A stretch of DNA of 64,000 nucleotides, taken from Typha latifolia. Lineage: Eukaryota; Streptophyta; Magnoliopsida; Poales; Typhaceae. The notes under the pieces are model-generated. The model saw nothing but the letters and a program-made list of their open reading frames with translations, did no database searches and was not told the DNA's origin. Position numbers and translations under genes: made by a program. Where the stretch lies: NCBI GenBank assembly GCA_019914945.1, contig CM034105.1, positions 11,780,001-11,844,000 of the forward strand. The letters run 5' to 3'. This document shows positions 46,840 through 60,129 of this stretch, piece by piece. Within the stretch, counting starts at the first letter, position 1, and each line of letters begins with the position of its first letter.

Positions 46840-48740
46840 TTCTTCGCCAAAGAAAAAGAAGACAAGAAAAGAAGCAAGCATATGTGACTTCTTGTGCTTA
46901 TGAGGACAGTTTATATAGTTGAGTTAATTGCTTCAGATATGAACCCCATGTCAATTAATCAACTAAACGTACAAGCATAACATTACCTAACAACAGAATG
47001 CTAAAGGGGGTAGTTGTTCAGTGAACATTTCAGCAGTGCTATAAGAGCATTAGCGAGTACTAGGGTTCTCGCCTATGAGATAGTGTTAGATAGTTAAATG
47101 GTTTATAGCGTGTGAATGTACTCATACTTGAAACATAACTGGGACAACATCAAATTTTCAATTTTCTCAACAAAAACATTTAAAAGAAAAAACTATGATT
47201 GACCATTGTTGTGAACTATTATCTAGTCTAAATTAGTACACTTCCCTTCTAGACTAATTATATAATTTGAAAATAGAGTTATTTTTTCTTTGCATGTATA
47301 TCCCTTGAATAATCTATTAGTTGGGTGTATGCCACTAATGTGTTGGTCCCTCAAAACTCATGTTTTTTCTGCCTATAACTTTCGTCTATATTTTATAATA
47401 ATAAGCTAAATCAAAACCAATTAACAAGCGATCCTAAATGATATAAATATATGCAAAAATGGTACATTTCCTTCTTTATCATTTTACTGCTAAATATTTC
47501 AAAATTTAATTAATTGTTTGTTAGCTTTTAGGGCATCTATGCAAAAATCTACTGCATTAATTTTAAGAGGTAGCATATATAATCTTTTATAGGGCGTACG
47601 TTCAAATTAAGCAAGAATTTTAGAAGAGTATATATACAAACAAGAGAAAATTATGGAATGTTGTCGCCTAGGAAGAGATAAATTGTTGGAAATATTATGC
47701 ATTTGATATAAATATTTATTAATTTTGAGCTAAGTTTTAAGTAAAGTATACATAAGCCCTCTGTACCTTGATAGGGCCTAAGCAGACAGCTTTTGTGACT
47801 GATCGTTATATTCATGATAATATAGCCTTTATCCAAGAGATTGTTCATGCCTTAAAGTCTCCTAGGATAAAAAAGAATTTTGTCTTGGTTAAAATTAATC
47901 TTAAAAAAGCTTATGACCAGTTAAACTAGGAGTCTATTACTGGTTGCATGACACGAATGGGCTTTCCTGGAAATTTATCAAGGATTTCTGCTATCTTATC
48001 TTCCTCTACTTATGTTGTGTTGATCAATGGTAATACTTCTAACTGGTTTAAGGAAAGGCGGGGTATCCGTAAAGGTGATTCCGTTTTCCCCTACGTTTTT
48101 ATCCTAGTGGCCAAAATTTTTTCGTCTTTAATGAGGGAAACAGTCCGTGAAAATTACCTTACTGCTTTCAACATTAAAGATTGTGCTATTAGTCACCTCA
48201 TGTATGCGGATGACCTCCCGTTGTGTTTTGATGCTAGTGCTTTCTCTTGCACCAAATTAAAATAACAGTATAATTTATTTTTTTTAAAAAGCATATCGTT
48301 GAATGGGGAAATGTTTATGTGGTCCTTAGTAAGAACATTAGTATTAAGATCATATAAATTCAACAAAAGATACTACTCACCGTGACATGGTGAAGACATC
48401 TCAATAGTGATTCACCAGCTTCATATTTTGACAAAATTAAACTCTCTATCATCATAAGATATAAGAGCTTAGGCACAAGTCAATTTGAACACCATCATTG
48501 TTACACATTTCAATTTTTGTATCTTTTCTAGAATGGCTTAGCCGAAGAAGTTTGCATAAATCAAAGTCAATGATCATATGCAATGATTCAGGAATTCGTA
48601 GGGTTTTAGTATACAGTAAACCTCTCATTCAGCAAGGAGATATTATCCTTTTTGGGTCTGACTTTTTTTCTACCATGCATGAAGTCTACTGCATGTTTTT
48701 TAATTTTATAAAAGCAATGGCCATATTTTCCTCTAGTTGT
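46840..48740 (-). repeat. SWEET tandem unit C: promoter-side relic without a gene
   Basis: It starts with GAAGCAAGCATATGTGACTTCTTG-type leader/promoter sequence that in units A and B lies just upstream of the SWEET ATG. It continues with a TATA-like TTATATAG (46911-46918), TTGACCATTGTTGTGAAC, the GGGCGTACGTTCAAATTAAG landmark and the far-upstream part (48338-48740), which matches 40738-41290. No SWEET exon is present. A LINE fragment (about 47640-48320) splits it. Confidence 0.75.
47771..48262 (+). pseudogene. LINE reverse transcriptase fragment (dead)
   Basis: One frame carries the reverse transcriptase core: GPKQTAFVTDRYIHDNIAF, VLVKINLKKAYDQLN, RRGIRKGDSVFPYVFI and HLMYADDL. The catalytic YADD box is at 48203-48214. 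A TAG stop at 47927-47929 replaces the tryptophan usual after KAYD.L. Endonuclease, the remainder of the polyprotein and the tail are missing. It belongs to plant non-LTR retrotransposons and lies within the SWEET unit C relic, so it inserted after that unit formed. Confidence 0.9.
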
Positions 48741-48929
48741 TGTTGGAAACAAGGTTAGGGTTAGCCTTTACTGCAGGTGAGCACACATATTGCTCACCTT
48801 TCTAACTTATGTGCTTATGGTGTGGATTTCTTTCATTCTATCTAAAGGTCTTTTTTTTTTAATTATATGTTGACAAAATTTCAACTACTTTAATGCAAGA
48901 TCTAATCGAAAAGTCAAACATTGGTCTAA

Positions 48930-49790
48930 GTTGACGGTAAGGTAAGGCGATAAATTTACTCTAATTTGTTGATTTGCTCGTGATTAATTACTAGACTAAA
49001 GCCTTTCTATTCTATTGATTCTTTAAGAAAATATCAAACACAGGACATCAATAATGGCAAACATCTTTTGAACTTGAGAAAATTGATACTATCCGGGTCT
49101 CATCAGATCGAATCATACAAACAATGGGTTCAATGGATTAAGTATATTTATTTTTTAATTAATTTATATTTATCTTTTATGTAAGCACTTAAGATAAATC
49201 TAGTTATGTTATGTAAACTCTTAAGGCAAGTTTAGTTATGTCATATAAGCCACTAAATTAAATCCTAGTTCGAGTCTTATAAATCTTTAGGACTAGTTCG
49301 AGTATGACTCATTGTACCCGACTTTGATATACAGAGGGGCTGAGCTTTTTTATTTAATCATCTAAGTATTAAAGTATTGAGAAGTTTTTTTAGTCTTAAA
49401 TTTATCTTAGGTGTAAGAATAAGATAATATATGAGTAGAAGTAAATTAATCATAACCGTTTATTTTTCTATGAGTATATCTAACTTAGAATCATAATTCT
49501 ACCTTCAAACCTTAATCACCATCACCTCCACAAGCCACCCTACCTTAGGGTCGTCCATCACCACCCTTGATCGTCCGCCACCCTCCAACAACCACTGCAA
49601 CGATAGATAATTACCAATATGTCCAATTCTGACATTCTTCCACTATTTTATTTATATCTTTTTACTTTAACCTCTGATTTATATGAAATTAAAACTATTA
49701 GAACTCTAACTCCCGATACTACTATTATATAAATTTTTATAATTTTTATATATCCATATCGGTTCAGATCTGGTTTATAATAAAAACTCT
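48930..49790 (-). mobile_element. LTR fragment related to 58.8-59.5 kb, reverse orientation
   Basis: Its reverse complement matches the 58780-59440 segment in order: the GTTCTAATAGTTTTA.TTTC region, GTGGCGGACGATCAAGGGTGG, TATATCAAAG/TATACAGAGG, ATTAGGACTTG-like words, and the repeats based on CTTAGTGGCTTACGTGACTTAATT. No internal region is attached, so a solo or truncated LTR fits best. Edges are approximate. Confidence 0.6.
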
Positions 49791-50315
49791 TTGATTTTCA
49801 ATAGCATAAATTTTATTAATATTTAATTATAAGCCGTAATGCCCTATTTATGGCGAGCGATAATAAATAGTCCTAAAATAACTCAAAACTCACTGGTTGG
49901 ATGAGAGTAGAATTGAAGCAGTAAAAATTAAATATCCGAATCAATTTCAATTTCTTCTAAATACCAAAAATGTAGTGCTCAATGTTACTGTTACTGAATC
50001 AATCTCTTTAATTTCACATTTATATTTATAACACCATATAAATATTTTCTATTTATTTTCTAAGAAATATACAAAATGTAAATTTGTGCAATTCGGAGTA
50101 AATTCTTTTCATTTTTTAATACAAACATTGATCCTTTGAGTAGAACAAAAGTATCCTTTTCTTCCCACATAGCTCCATCAATATATATTAATTTCCATTG
50201 TTACTATTTGTACTACTCTTCACTAAGTGTTCAAATTTTTTTAATGTACAAGGTGATAATGACAAAGATATTTGGAAGAGCAAGAAGCAATATACATTTG
50301 TCTTCAGTCATCAAT

Positions 50316-50355
<40 letters not shown>

Positions 50356-53300
50356 AGAAACTATAATCATAGCTTATACTCTTAGATCTTAATAATAATA
50401 AGATTGAACTCTTGAAATTAAATATATTTTTTATATTAGATGTATATATTTTTTTATAATAAAATGTATATAATTTACATAAAAAATATGTACAAAGGGC
50501 ATAGTTTTATTATTTTAAAAACTAAAGGATATATTTTTTTCTACAAATGCCCCACTTCTTCTATAAACATTATAGATCTTAAAGCGAGAGAGTAACTTTA
50601 TCAGAATTATTATTAGGATTGATTTTTTAATATAATATTCTTAATATATTGTTATTATAGTTAACAAACATATATAAATGGCTATAATTCTCTCTCTTTT
50701 TTTAGTTTAGAATGTAAAATATTTATTAATAATTTTATCTTGTAAAAAAATTATAATATTTTGAATAATGTAGTTAGAGTTATAATATTTTGAAAGTTTT
50801 TAAGGATAATTATGTGAAAATTTCAAAAATTAATCCATATTGCTGACCCCAATTAGCTTATTATTTTCTATACATTCTTAAAAAATAGGTTAACCAGTCG
50901 AATAGGATTAATTTTCTGCGAATTAAATTAAAGCCTTTTGCACATTGACCACTGTTTTCCTCGCAACCAGCTGACTTAAGGCATCTTCTGAAAATAGAAC
51001 AATAAATGCTTTGTGAGTTGACTATTATTCTATCCAATCAAACACTAGATCATATCCACATCCAACACACATCATATGAGTAGGATCAATAACTAAACTC
51101 AGCTAGTTCACAGATGTTATTTAATGCACATAAATAGTTTGGCAAAGTCTTTTTCCTAGTGAATTAAAAAAATATATCAAAAAAGAAAGAAAGAAAAGGA
51201 AGTTCATGTAGATCTAGAATTTGATCTTTAAGTTCTTAAAATCACCCAACTAGTTGTACATGCTGTCCCCTTAGATACAAACCCAAGCTTGGATTGATTA
51301 GTTTCAATTTAAGCCTATTTCGAGCTCAAGCTCGGATTCGAGCTTATTTAAATTTTATCGAGCTGGCATGTGTTCGAGCACGGCTTGACATTAAATTTGA
51401 GTATAATTCAATTGATCAAGCTTGACTTATTTCAAATGCGAGCGAAACTGGATAAGAGATGCTTGCTTGATGAAATGGGGGTGAGCATTGCCAATTGAAA
51501 ATTATTTGTTCCTAACAGGGTTTGGGCCTTCTTTTAAAACTAGACTTTGGGGGCTTTTGAGATTTCTTGGATGCTCTCTTGAGCTTGTAAAATTCCTACT
51601 CTTATTCTCATCTGTGTCAAGCTATAGGCCCATCTAAAATAAAAACAATAGTTTATAAATAAATTTGAAAGAGTAGTATTTTTGGGGGTTAAATATATTT
51701 TATCATCCCGTATTTATACCCAAAACTATTTTACTTACCTTATTTTTGAAAAAATTTCAAACCAATCATTGTATTTTTTTATTAAAATGAAACCATTAAT
51801 TTTTTATTAAACTTAATTGAACAATATCAAAATAACTAAAATACTCCCATCACGTTCGTTATATAAAATATGTAGCCAAAATAGCCATGATGCTCAATTA
51901 AATTTGACAAAAAAAATTAATAATTTTATTTTAGTCATAAATATAATGATTGATTTTGAGACTTTTTGAAGTACAGTAAGATGTAATTTTTAGAATAAGT
52001 GCACGATAATAAAATATATCAATTTTTTTTATTTTAAAAACCAATAAAGACGTAAACAATGGTACATACGCACAAACTACTAATTTATAAAGATCATTAT
52101 CAGAGTTCCTTTGATAAGGATTTATTTTCCAAGAGAGACATAAAAAAATATATATCTCTCTGCATTATTGGAGAAAATTTGGGCAGCAGAAGCTTCTGCT
52201 CCAGTTGCAATAAGAAATAATGAGAACTAGTTATTGGTTCAATGCATCATGTTGTTGAACTACAAGGACCTCTTGAGTTTAATTAGCTAGTAGGTGTGAA
52301 TGTGTGATGCTATAATGAGTTCATGTTATTAAGTAATTGAATCATTTTCCTTCCATAATGAGTTGGGCCACAATTTTATTTTTTGCTAACTCAATCCTAA
52401 TTTTTAGAAAATATCTAGGGTTCCTTAGACTTGCATAAAATGCTTATTTTAATTTTTCATTTTTCGCGATCGAGGTCCTTCGTAATTTAATTGATATTAA
52501 CAACTTACTTATAATATTTCTTAAAAAATATTTCTTGGAGAGATTCATTAAGGTAGACTATTATTTTAGTTATTGTTTACAATTTTTAAAAAAATATAAA
52601 TATCTACAAGCTTACAAAGATTGAAGGTCACAATCATAATAGATATCTTGAAGTAATTGCTTACTTGCATAAATCCAATCTTGAAGAAATGCTGATGGAA
52701 GAGCAAAAAAATAATAATTTAGCTCTATTCAAAGAATCCCATATTAAACTATGATCTATTAGTCTATTCAAGATATTTTGATCAGAAATTAAATGTTATA
52801 AAAATATTGGTATTAATGAAGGAAATTAAATTACATCAGTATAGTTTTGCAAAATAATTATAAAATATTCATACAATGTCAAAGAGTCAAAGCATCACAA
52901 AAACCAAATAATAGTTTCTAGCCTTCTAGGTGTAATTAATCCTTCATTTTATAATTATATTTGCAAAGAACCAACTCTAATTAAACATCACCAGGATAAA
53001 TGTGAAATTGTTGAAAATTAACTATATATGATATAAAAATATTTATTATTTTACAAGACATGGCCTAGGTAAAGCACTAGTAAAGTGCAACTTTGTCTCA
53101 CTAATTACTTAAAAGTACATATTCTTTCTCTCCTGGATTCCTAATTCAATTAATTTTTTTAAAAAAGAATGGAACAAAAGTAGAGCTTTCAAAAGCCTTA
53201 TCTTCCAGGATGAGGTTTTAAGGATTCTTAAATATCATCTCTTAATGTCAACCATAGAAGGCTATTGAAGATGACCATTGGAAGCCAAATAGCAAGTGGG

Positions 53301-55560
53301 GTTCACGAGAGACTGTGACCTAAAAGGTAATCAATGGAACTATTCAGTATAAAATTATTCGTGTTTACCCTTATCCACGTTTTCTATCCATATTTTACTT
53401 TAAAATAGTATAATAAAATAAAAGGATGTGGATAAGATGTCACACATATCCATATATTCATATTTACTTCCATTCAGTTATGCATCATATCTAAAAAAAT
53501 AAATGAGGTTTATCCAATATTTATTCATGTGGCTGTACACACACTATATTTATATTCATTTTATGTTCTTATTTAGTTTTATCTATCTGCAACTTGTAAG
53601 GTTTTCAAATTATTTTTCATTTTCATTTTCTGCAAACTATTTTAGAGGCATGCAATCTCAATTACTATTCTACACATTTGAGTCTCCGCAGTTGATAGAC
53701 ATTCTCAACAAGTGCTAGGACTCTCGATAGATCTAAAGACTTCTTATCTCATTGTTTATCTTATTGGGTGGAGACTGTGCCTAAGCCTTCTGAGTTGAAT
53801 AGTATTTTGTCTAAAAGATTTCTAGTTACTAAAGAATAAAAAGAGAAAATAAAAATAGTTTAAACTTAGTACTCCATTAAAAGGAAAAGCTTATTGCGAT
53901 TGTAACCTTCTTGCTTTGGAATCTCCATGCCAAATAAAAATGGGGACCATGGGAAAGAGAGCATATTGGTAAGTGGCTCTATAAAGAAGCATTGGAATTG
54001 AAGGGTATATTTGTCATAAAAGAAGATTTATAGAAGACACTATATATTGTAAGCATGAGCTCATGTTGATCTAAGGTAGCACTTTTTCTTTTTCTTTTTC
54101 TTTTATTTATTTATTTATTTATTGATCCAATATAATATTTTTGACAAAATTTATTACTGCTGTATTATACTTTTTAAATCATTTATCAAACTAGTACAAT
54201 TTTTACCAAGTTAACTACTATATAATTTTTTTTTTCTTTTGGAAATCCCTCTTAGCTAGGATGTGTTTGACTACTACATAGTGGAGTTCAATAAAATAAT
54301 GTACTTCGATGAACTGACTCTCTCTTCTCTTTGCGAAGGAAATCAAAAAAAAAAAAAATTGGAACTGCTTTTAATAGATAAAGAAGTCATTTATTTATTT
54401 ATTTTCTATAACCAAATATTAAAATTAGATAAGTTTATAAAAGTGACTATTTTTCGTCTTACTTTTTAGCAATGAAACACTTCCTTAGAGAAAGCTGCTT
54501 ACAAAGTATCTCTCTATTTTATTTTCAGTGTTTTACTATTAAAATAGGATGATTTTTTTAGAAGAATATATTATTTTTTGCTAAAAGCAACTCTTTTTTT
54601 TTTAAATACATTTATTATAAGATATATTTTAATAAATAGTTATTACATGACAGCAGTTACAATATTTTAATAAATAGTTTAAAAGTATAATAAAATAATA
54701 ATTATTTTTGCTAGAAATAACAAATTGGTCAAAAATAAGTAAAATAATTTTTCAGGATTTGGATAGTAAATATAGCACCCATTAATCTTACAAAAATTTC
54801 AAGAAGATTTTTCCAAGTACCATAAAAATGCCTAATTAAACTCAAGAACTAGGGCTTTACTTGTCAATCATAAATTCAACAAGTTTAAACTTTATGAAGT
54901 AGATTACTTCTATTTTCTTTCCAGGGTCGACTTTAATAGATATTTTTTTCATACCAAATCTTATACCTAACAATACCCTCCTATTTTATCAAAGCTTATA
55001 ACACTAGAAACTTATTACTATTGTTATTTGTTGTTGTTACTATTCATCACTAAATAAATAATTTAATACTTACCTCTAATTTATTTTTATTTTTATATTT
55101 TATAAAAATAACTAAAAGTATCAGTTACTATGACCAGAGGCATCGATCATTCCTTCACTCCGATCGACCACCGTAGAGAGGAAAAAAAAAAGTATACTAT
55201 TTTACTCTTAAAAAGATCTGTAATTGTTCGAGAGATATCCAAGAAAGTTACTAATTAAGATCATTTTTAGCCCTAGTAATTTTTAAATCAAAGAATAAAA
55301 TATATTGATCTCTACTAATTTAAACAAAGTTTTGCTAAATAACAAATAAAAATTTCCAACCAAATTGGATACATCAACTACCCTTTAAGAAGCACTTTTT
55401 CCTTTTCACCATGGTAGTTGCACTGAAAGAATCCAATACACATCACCACCTCTCAATTCCACCGTTCAATGAGGACAATAGGGAGAAATAAAAAAAAGAG
55501 AAATATGGAATCCTTTTCCAATGTGGTAGTTACGTTTGTAGTCTTGCTCACGCCAAACAC
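49791..55560. other. AT-rich gene-poor region
   Basis: No gene is supported over 5.8 kb. An (AT)n tract lies at about 50324-50352. A segment at about 51260-51490 is built of GAGCTCAAGCTCGG/CGAGCTT words and ends with GGGGGTGAGCATTGCC, like the end of another hAT-type MITE. Long T and A runs and short frames elsewhere show no protein family. Confidence 0.5.
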
Positions 55561-55569
55561 CACTCTTGC

Positions 55570-55576
55570 TATAAAG
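55570..55576 (+). promoter_or_regulatory. TATA box of the NAC gene
   Basis: TATAAAG lies 154 bp before the ATG in GCTATAAAGAAC. It is followed by an 11-base C run (55588-55598) and CTCCTCCTC, a typical plant leader. Transcription likely starts near 55600. Confidence 0.65.
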
Positions 55577-55723
55577 AACTCCCACTTCCCCCCCCCCCTC
55601 CTCCTCATGAAACCCACCCACCTCTTCTTAGATTCGTTTTTCTAAACAAGGGAGTTGGGTTTTTCTTTTTTCTTTTCAAATTTATCACAAGCTCGATCTT
55701 TTTCTTCATCTTTGAGGTTGGTA

Positions 55724-56673
55724 ATGGAGAGGCCGCCGGTAGTCATGAGACATGGAGTTTCGAGGCTTCCGCCGGGGTTTAGGTTTTGCCCGACCGATGA
55801 GGAACTGGTGGTGGAGTATCTAAAAAGGAAGGTGTTCTCATTCCCATTGCCCGCCGCCGTCATCCCCGAGATCAATCTCGGGAAGTGTGATCCTTGGGAC
55901 TTGCACGGTTTGTAGTACTTATTTTTTTATTATATATATTTTAAGGATCACTTTCGAAGCATATTGATGTGAAATATTATTGTTGTAATAACTTTTTTGA
56001 ACACTTTAGGAGGCTACGGAGAAATATACTTTTTCAATCTTCAAGAAGTAAAGTACTCGAAGAGTGACCGATCTATTAGGGCAACAAGATCGGGGTACTG
56101 GAAGGCCGTCGGGAAAGATAAGCCGATCGTGGCTTCACGGAGCGAGAAGATGGTCGGGACGAAGAAGGTCTTCGTCTTCCATGAAGGGAAGACGTCGCAA
56201 AGCCGCCGGACTGAGTGGGTAATGCATGAATTCCGCCTTGCAGCTTCTGAATCCAGAGCCTTAAGCATTCCTCAAAGGAAGAATGCAAGCCATGTGAGCT
56301 TTCCAACCTTTTTTTTTTTCTTTCTTTTCCTATTGTTCTAAGATATAGAAAGATTCTACAATTCATGCTTCAGAAAGAGTACTAAAAGTTTCTCTCTTTT
56401 CTGTCATTGCAGAGCTGCATGGTACAAACTAAAGATTGGGTGGTCTGCCGCATTTTTAAGAAGAATCGACAGCTGAAAAAGTTTGACAAAGAGATGATCA
56501 ACCAGCAATGCAGCAGCACTCAAGTTCTGAAAATTCCTGATGCTAAGTTTATCAACTGCGTAAGCCACCACCAGGCCGGCGATCGACGGCCTTCATCACC
56601 ATCGTCGTCGTCTTCTTCTTCGAGCTGTGTCACCGATCTTTCTGATGACGACGCAGGGCGAGAGAATCTCTGA
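55724..56673 (+). CDS. NAC domain transcription factor (NAC083/VNI2-like), 242 aa
   Basis: Three exons: 55724-55907, 56010-56293 and 56413-56673, all GT-AG, 242 aa, the usual NAC gene layout. The NAC DNA-binding domain covers about residues 14-173 with subdomains in order: [20 protein letters not shown] (A), PWDLHG (B), [20 protein letters not shown] (C), [12 protein letters not shown] and [10 protein letters not shown] (D), and [10 protein letters not shown] (E). The tail is short and has a serine run, with acidic DLSDDDAG near the end. The sequence is closest to the NAC083/VNI2 group, which regulates senescence, stress responses and xylem vessel formation in Arabidopsis; this role is inferred. 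Odd points: RFCPTDEE where RFHPTDEE is usual, and WKAVGKD for WKATGKD. The frame extends upstream without an ATG, so 55724 is the first usable start. Confidence 0.93.
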
Positions 56674-57911
56674 TGTAATAGGATCTCCATTTCTGAAAGA
56701 AAGAAAACAAAAAAATGTGCAGCATCTTTTGTGACTTCTTTTAACTTTTTTTTTGGGCAATAATTTCAATCGAAAAGCAGTTTAAAGCTAAGAGAAGTGG
56801 TTACCAGTGAACTGTTTGATAGACTTAAAAGAGTTGTCGTATGCCTCTCATTTCATTCTAAGAGCATAAATGCATAAGGATAAGGTATATATGCATTTGG
56901 TTGGACAAGAGATTGCCTTCTTTGGAGGATAACAGTGGCTTTCTGGGGCCCCTGATAAATGCCCACTTAGTCAAGAAAATCTGCACAAAGATTTTGCTTT
57001 GAATTGGAAGAGCTAAGGATCACATCAGATCAAGGACTTTCTTGGCTCAGATGCAATTTAGTTTCAAGCCAGCTTTCAGCAGCTCTGACCAAGTTGTTAG
57101 TTTGGCTACCAATTAGATAATGATTAATATGTTCCTCCTCCTCAGGATAGCTTCAAAAGGAAATTAAATTCATCAATTTGAAGTTTCTTCTGAGATCTCG
57201 AGACAATTTGCCGAGATATTTCGCCAAAAAACATTTCCCACTTCGGTACTATTCGATTTCTTTGTAATTGTCACCAAAAAAAAACTGAAATCGACACTTC
57301 GAACTATGGTAATAAAATTATTCACTCAAACATCAAAGTTTTCCAACTGTTGGCTGTAAAACTGATCCTAGATTTGTTGGGTTAGAAGTAGATTCTCATA
57401 GCAAATTGTACCAGATTTGAGCAATCTGGAGAGTCGTATAGGAAGAGAAATCATTGTGGAGGGGTCAGCAAGTTGCCAATTCTACAAAAGTTTTGAGGCA
57501 AAGCTGTGGGCAAATTTCCAACACGCAAGCTTTACCGAGATACTATTGCAGTTGTTCCCATGCAACTATTCTACAATCACTCTTATGTAATTGACTGATG
57601 GAAATATGCTATGAGTTGAAGTGAGAAGATATGTATCATTTGAAGCAATCAAACTCTGGATTCCATGGAAATTCATTGTTTTATATATCAGGTTAAGTCT
57701 GTCAGATATCTACAAGAATAATCAACTTAATATTAACCAGACTAAACTAAGTGTAAGCTAATTCAAAATTTTCAAATAATCCATAGTTCCTTATTTTCAT
57801 GTACGCCCTTCTAAATTTTATATTTCCACGTATAATATGCATATGATACTCCTTCGATTACTCTTTAGCATCCGTAAATTGGAATCTTAACAAAGAAATA
57901 GCATATATACC

Positions 57912-57965
<54 letters not shown>

Positions 57966-58779
57966 GTTTATAGTTAAATTGATGAAATTTTAACGGTTAA
58001 TAAAAGACGAGACTAGGTTTCCATGATTTTGAGGGATATACTAATTTTTGATAGGTGATGCGCATAAAAAAAAGATTTTTAAAAGTTATGCATGTATTAA
58101 AAGAACCCTAGTAATTTTGGGGGTATTGCAATATCATATTGATATAAAATAAATAATATATTTTAAAGCTTACCCATAAGTTTTTGTATAGAAAATGCAA
58201 AATTATTCTTATTGATCTAACTCTTAGTTAAGAGTATTTTAATCATCTCCTCTTTTGCTCATATATTGTTACAGACCTTCATGCGAGAATGATTAGCCTA
58301 GCTTAGCATAATTGGCATTGTTTAGTAAATTGGAGTCTAGTTTCTAAATCAAATAAACAAGGGTCTTCCTTCATTTTTGGCCACTGCACTTAAAGGTGGC
58401 TAATAGTTTCTCGTGGGATAAACTACTTCCCGAGGAGATCTCATATAGCAAATTAAAAAAGAAAAAAGAAAAAAGAAAGTTGACCTCTTTCAGCTTCTCA
58501 GTTCTTTATCATTACCTGGTGGACTAAACAGCATAAGCTAGAGAATATCTTCATCAAATACTTTTTCAGTTAAATCCTTTTATCAAATTTTGAATTTTAT
58601 GGGCATTATATTTGCTTCAACTAAGCCTATTTGGAGCTTAAAGATTCCATCCAATAATTAATAAAGTTTTTCTATGGCTTGTGGTATGTTATTGGCTACG
58701 TGCAAAAGATATTTTGGAAAGGAAAGGATGGAAAACCTATTTACTTTGTGTTCTTTGCGTTGAAGAGAAGGAAAGCATT
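56674..58779. other. Region downstream of the NAC gene
   Basis: It begins with the NAC 3' UTR. I find no further gene. An (AT)n tract of about 22 units lies at 57919-57962. Confidence 0.5.
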
Positions 58780-59500
58780 TGATAACCGTTTCGCTTTTTG
58801 TACTTTCAAACTTATTCTTGATGGTAGCCTCGGAAGTTAGTGTTTTAATAATTTTAGTTTCACTTAAATCAGATGTTTGGAATGAAAATATATAAATAAA
58901 ATAGCAGAGAAAGGTCAAAATGAGACAAATTGATAAATATCTGACTTTTCGATGGTCGTCAAAGGGTGGCAGACAACTAAGGATCGTGGTGGATGGCCGT
59001 ACAATAAGGTGGCTACTGGAGGAAGGTGGTGGCTAGGGTTTGGAAACTTAAGAGGTTCTACAGCTATGATCTATTCATAGAAAAGGTAAAACGATCTAAC
59101 GGCTACAATAAAACCGTAAATGTGATAATAAGAAAATAATTAAACTCAATTAGTTCTCAATGCTTAGATGCTTGGATGAATAAACAAAGAAGCACGACCC
59201 CTCTATATACAGAGGTTGAATATAATGAGTTCTACTCAGACTTAGCCCTAGAGCTTATACGACTCGAATTAGGACTTGCCTTATAGACTTACATGACTTA
59301 ATTAAATCTATCTTAGTGGCTTACGTGACTTAATTGACTTATCTTAGTGGCCTACATGACTTAATTAGACTTGTCTTAAGTGCGTATATAAAAGATAAAT
59401 ATGAATTAATTAAAAGATAAATAAACTCGATCCATTGAGCCCAATATCCTCATGATGCGATCCATCGAGCACTAGCCTCCTACTACTAATTTTATTTCAA
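58780..59500 (+). mobile_element. LTR-like segment, left copy
   Basis: The block GTTTTAATAATTTTAGTTTCACTTAAATCAG, then GTGGTGGATGGCCG, GGTGGCTACTGGAGG and GATCTAACGGCTAC recurs about 2.06 kb downstream at 60850-61130 and, inverted, at 48.9-49.8 kb. It contains CCTCTATATACAGAGG (TATA-like) and three or four ~31-bp degenerate repeats of CTTAGTGGCYTACRTGACTTAATT at 59270-59390. The two direct copies have diverged substantially, so the insertion is old or the copies are separate elements. Confidence 0.6.
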
Positions 59501-60129
59501 CATCTTCATATTATTAACTTTCCAAATTATGTAATTTTTTTTTAAATTAGATGTTTTTAAAGATTTGAGACCAAGAAGGAATATAATCATTGTTTTAGCT
59601 TGGTGGTTGTTATGGAAGAAACGAAGAGAGATGTATTGTAGCAAATCAGCAGTTATTAGAAATCGTGGGAACTGTTCAGGGCTTTGATTCGATCCTTCTC
59701 TTCTCTTCTCTTTATAATTTCTAATTTATTTTATATATTCTAATAGAATCATTCCAATCTTTCTCAAAAAATTGTATTTTTATCTTTTTATTTATTAAAC
59801 TAGTGAGACTTAATCTATTACGATCCGACCACATGGGTTAAGTCGAGTGGGAAGCTATCCCTACGTCGGGGTGGCTCTGCCGCTGCTCCCATGCAGTGGG
59901 GCCACAAGCTCCTTCTGCAGTCGCCGGGGGCCGGTGGACCCGCCGGCGACGTGCCATGGCCGCCGTTGCAGCCCCTCGAGCCTGAGCTCGATAATTGGCT
60001 TCCTCCGCCGCTCGCCGCCGTTCCACCGCCGCGAGGACCAGTTAGGGGTCAACTGTCGGCGATCCACGATCGAACCTAGTCGCCGTCACCCCCCATGAAA
60101 CCTGTGGCGGTGCCCCTAGGCCAAATTCC

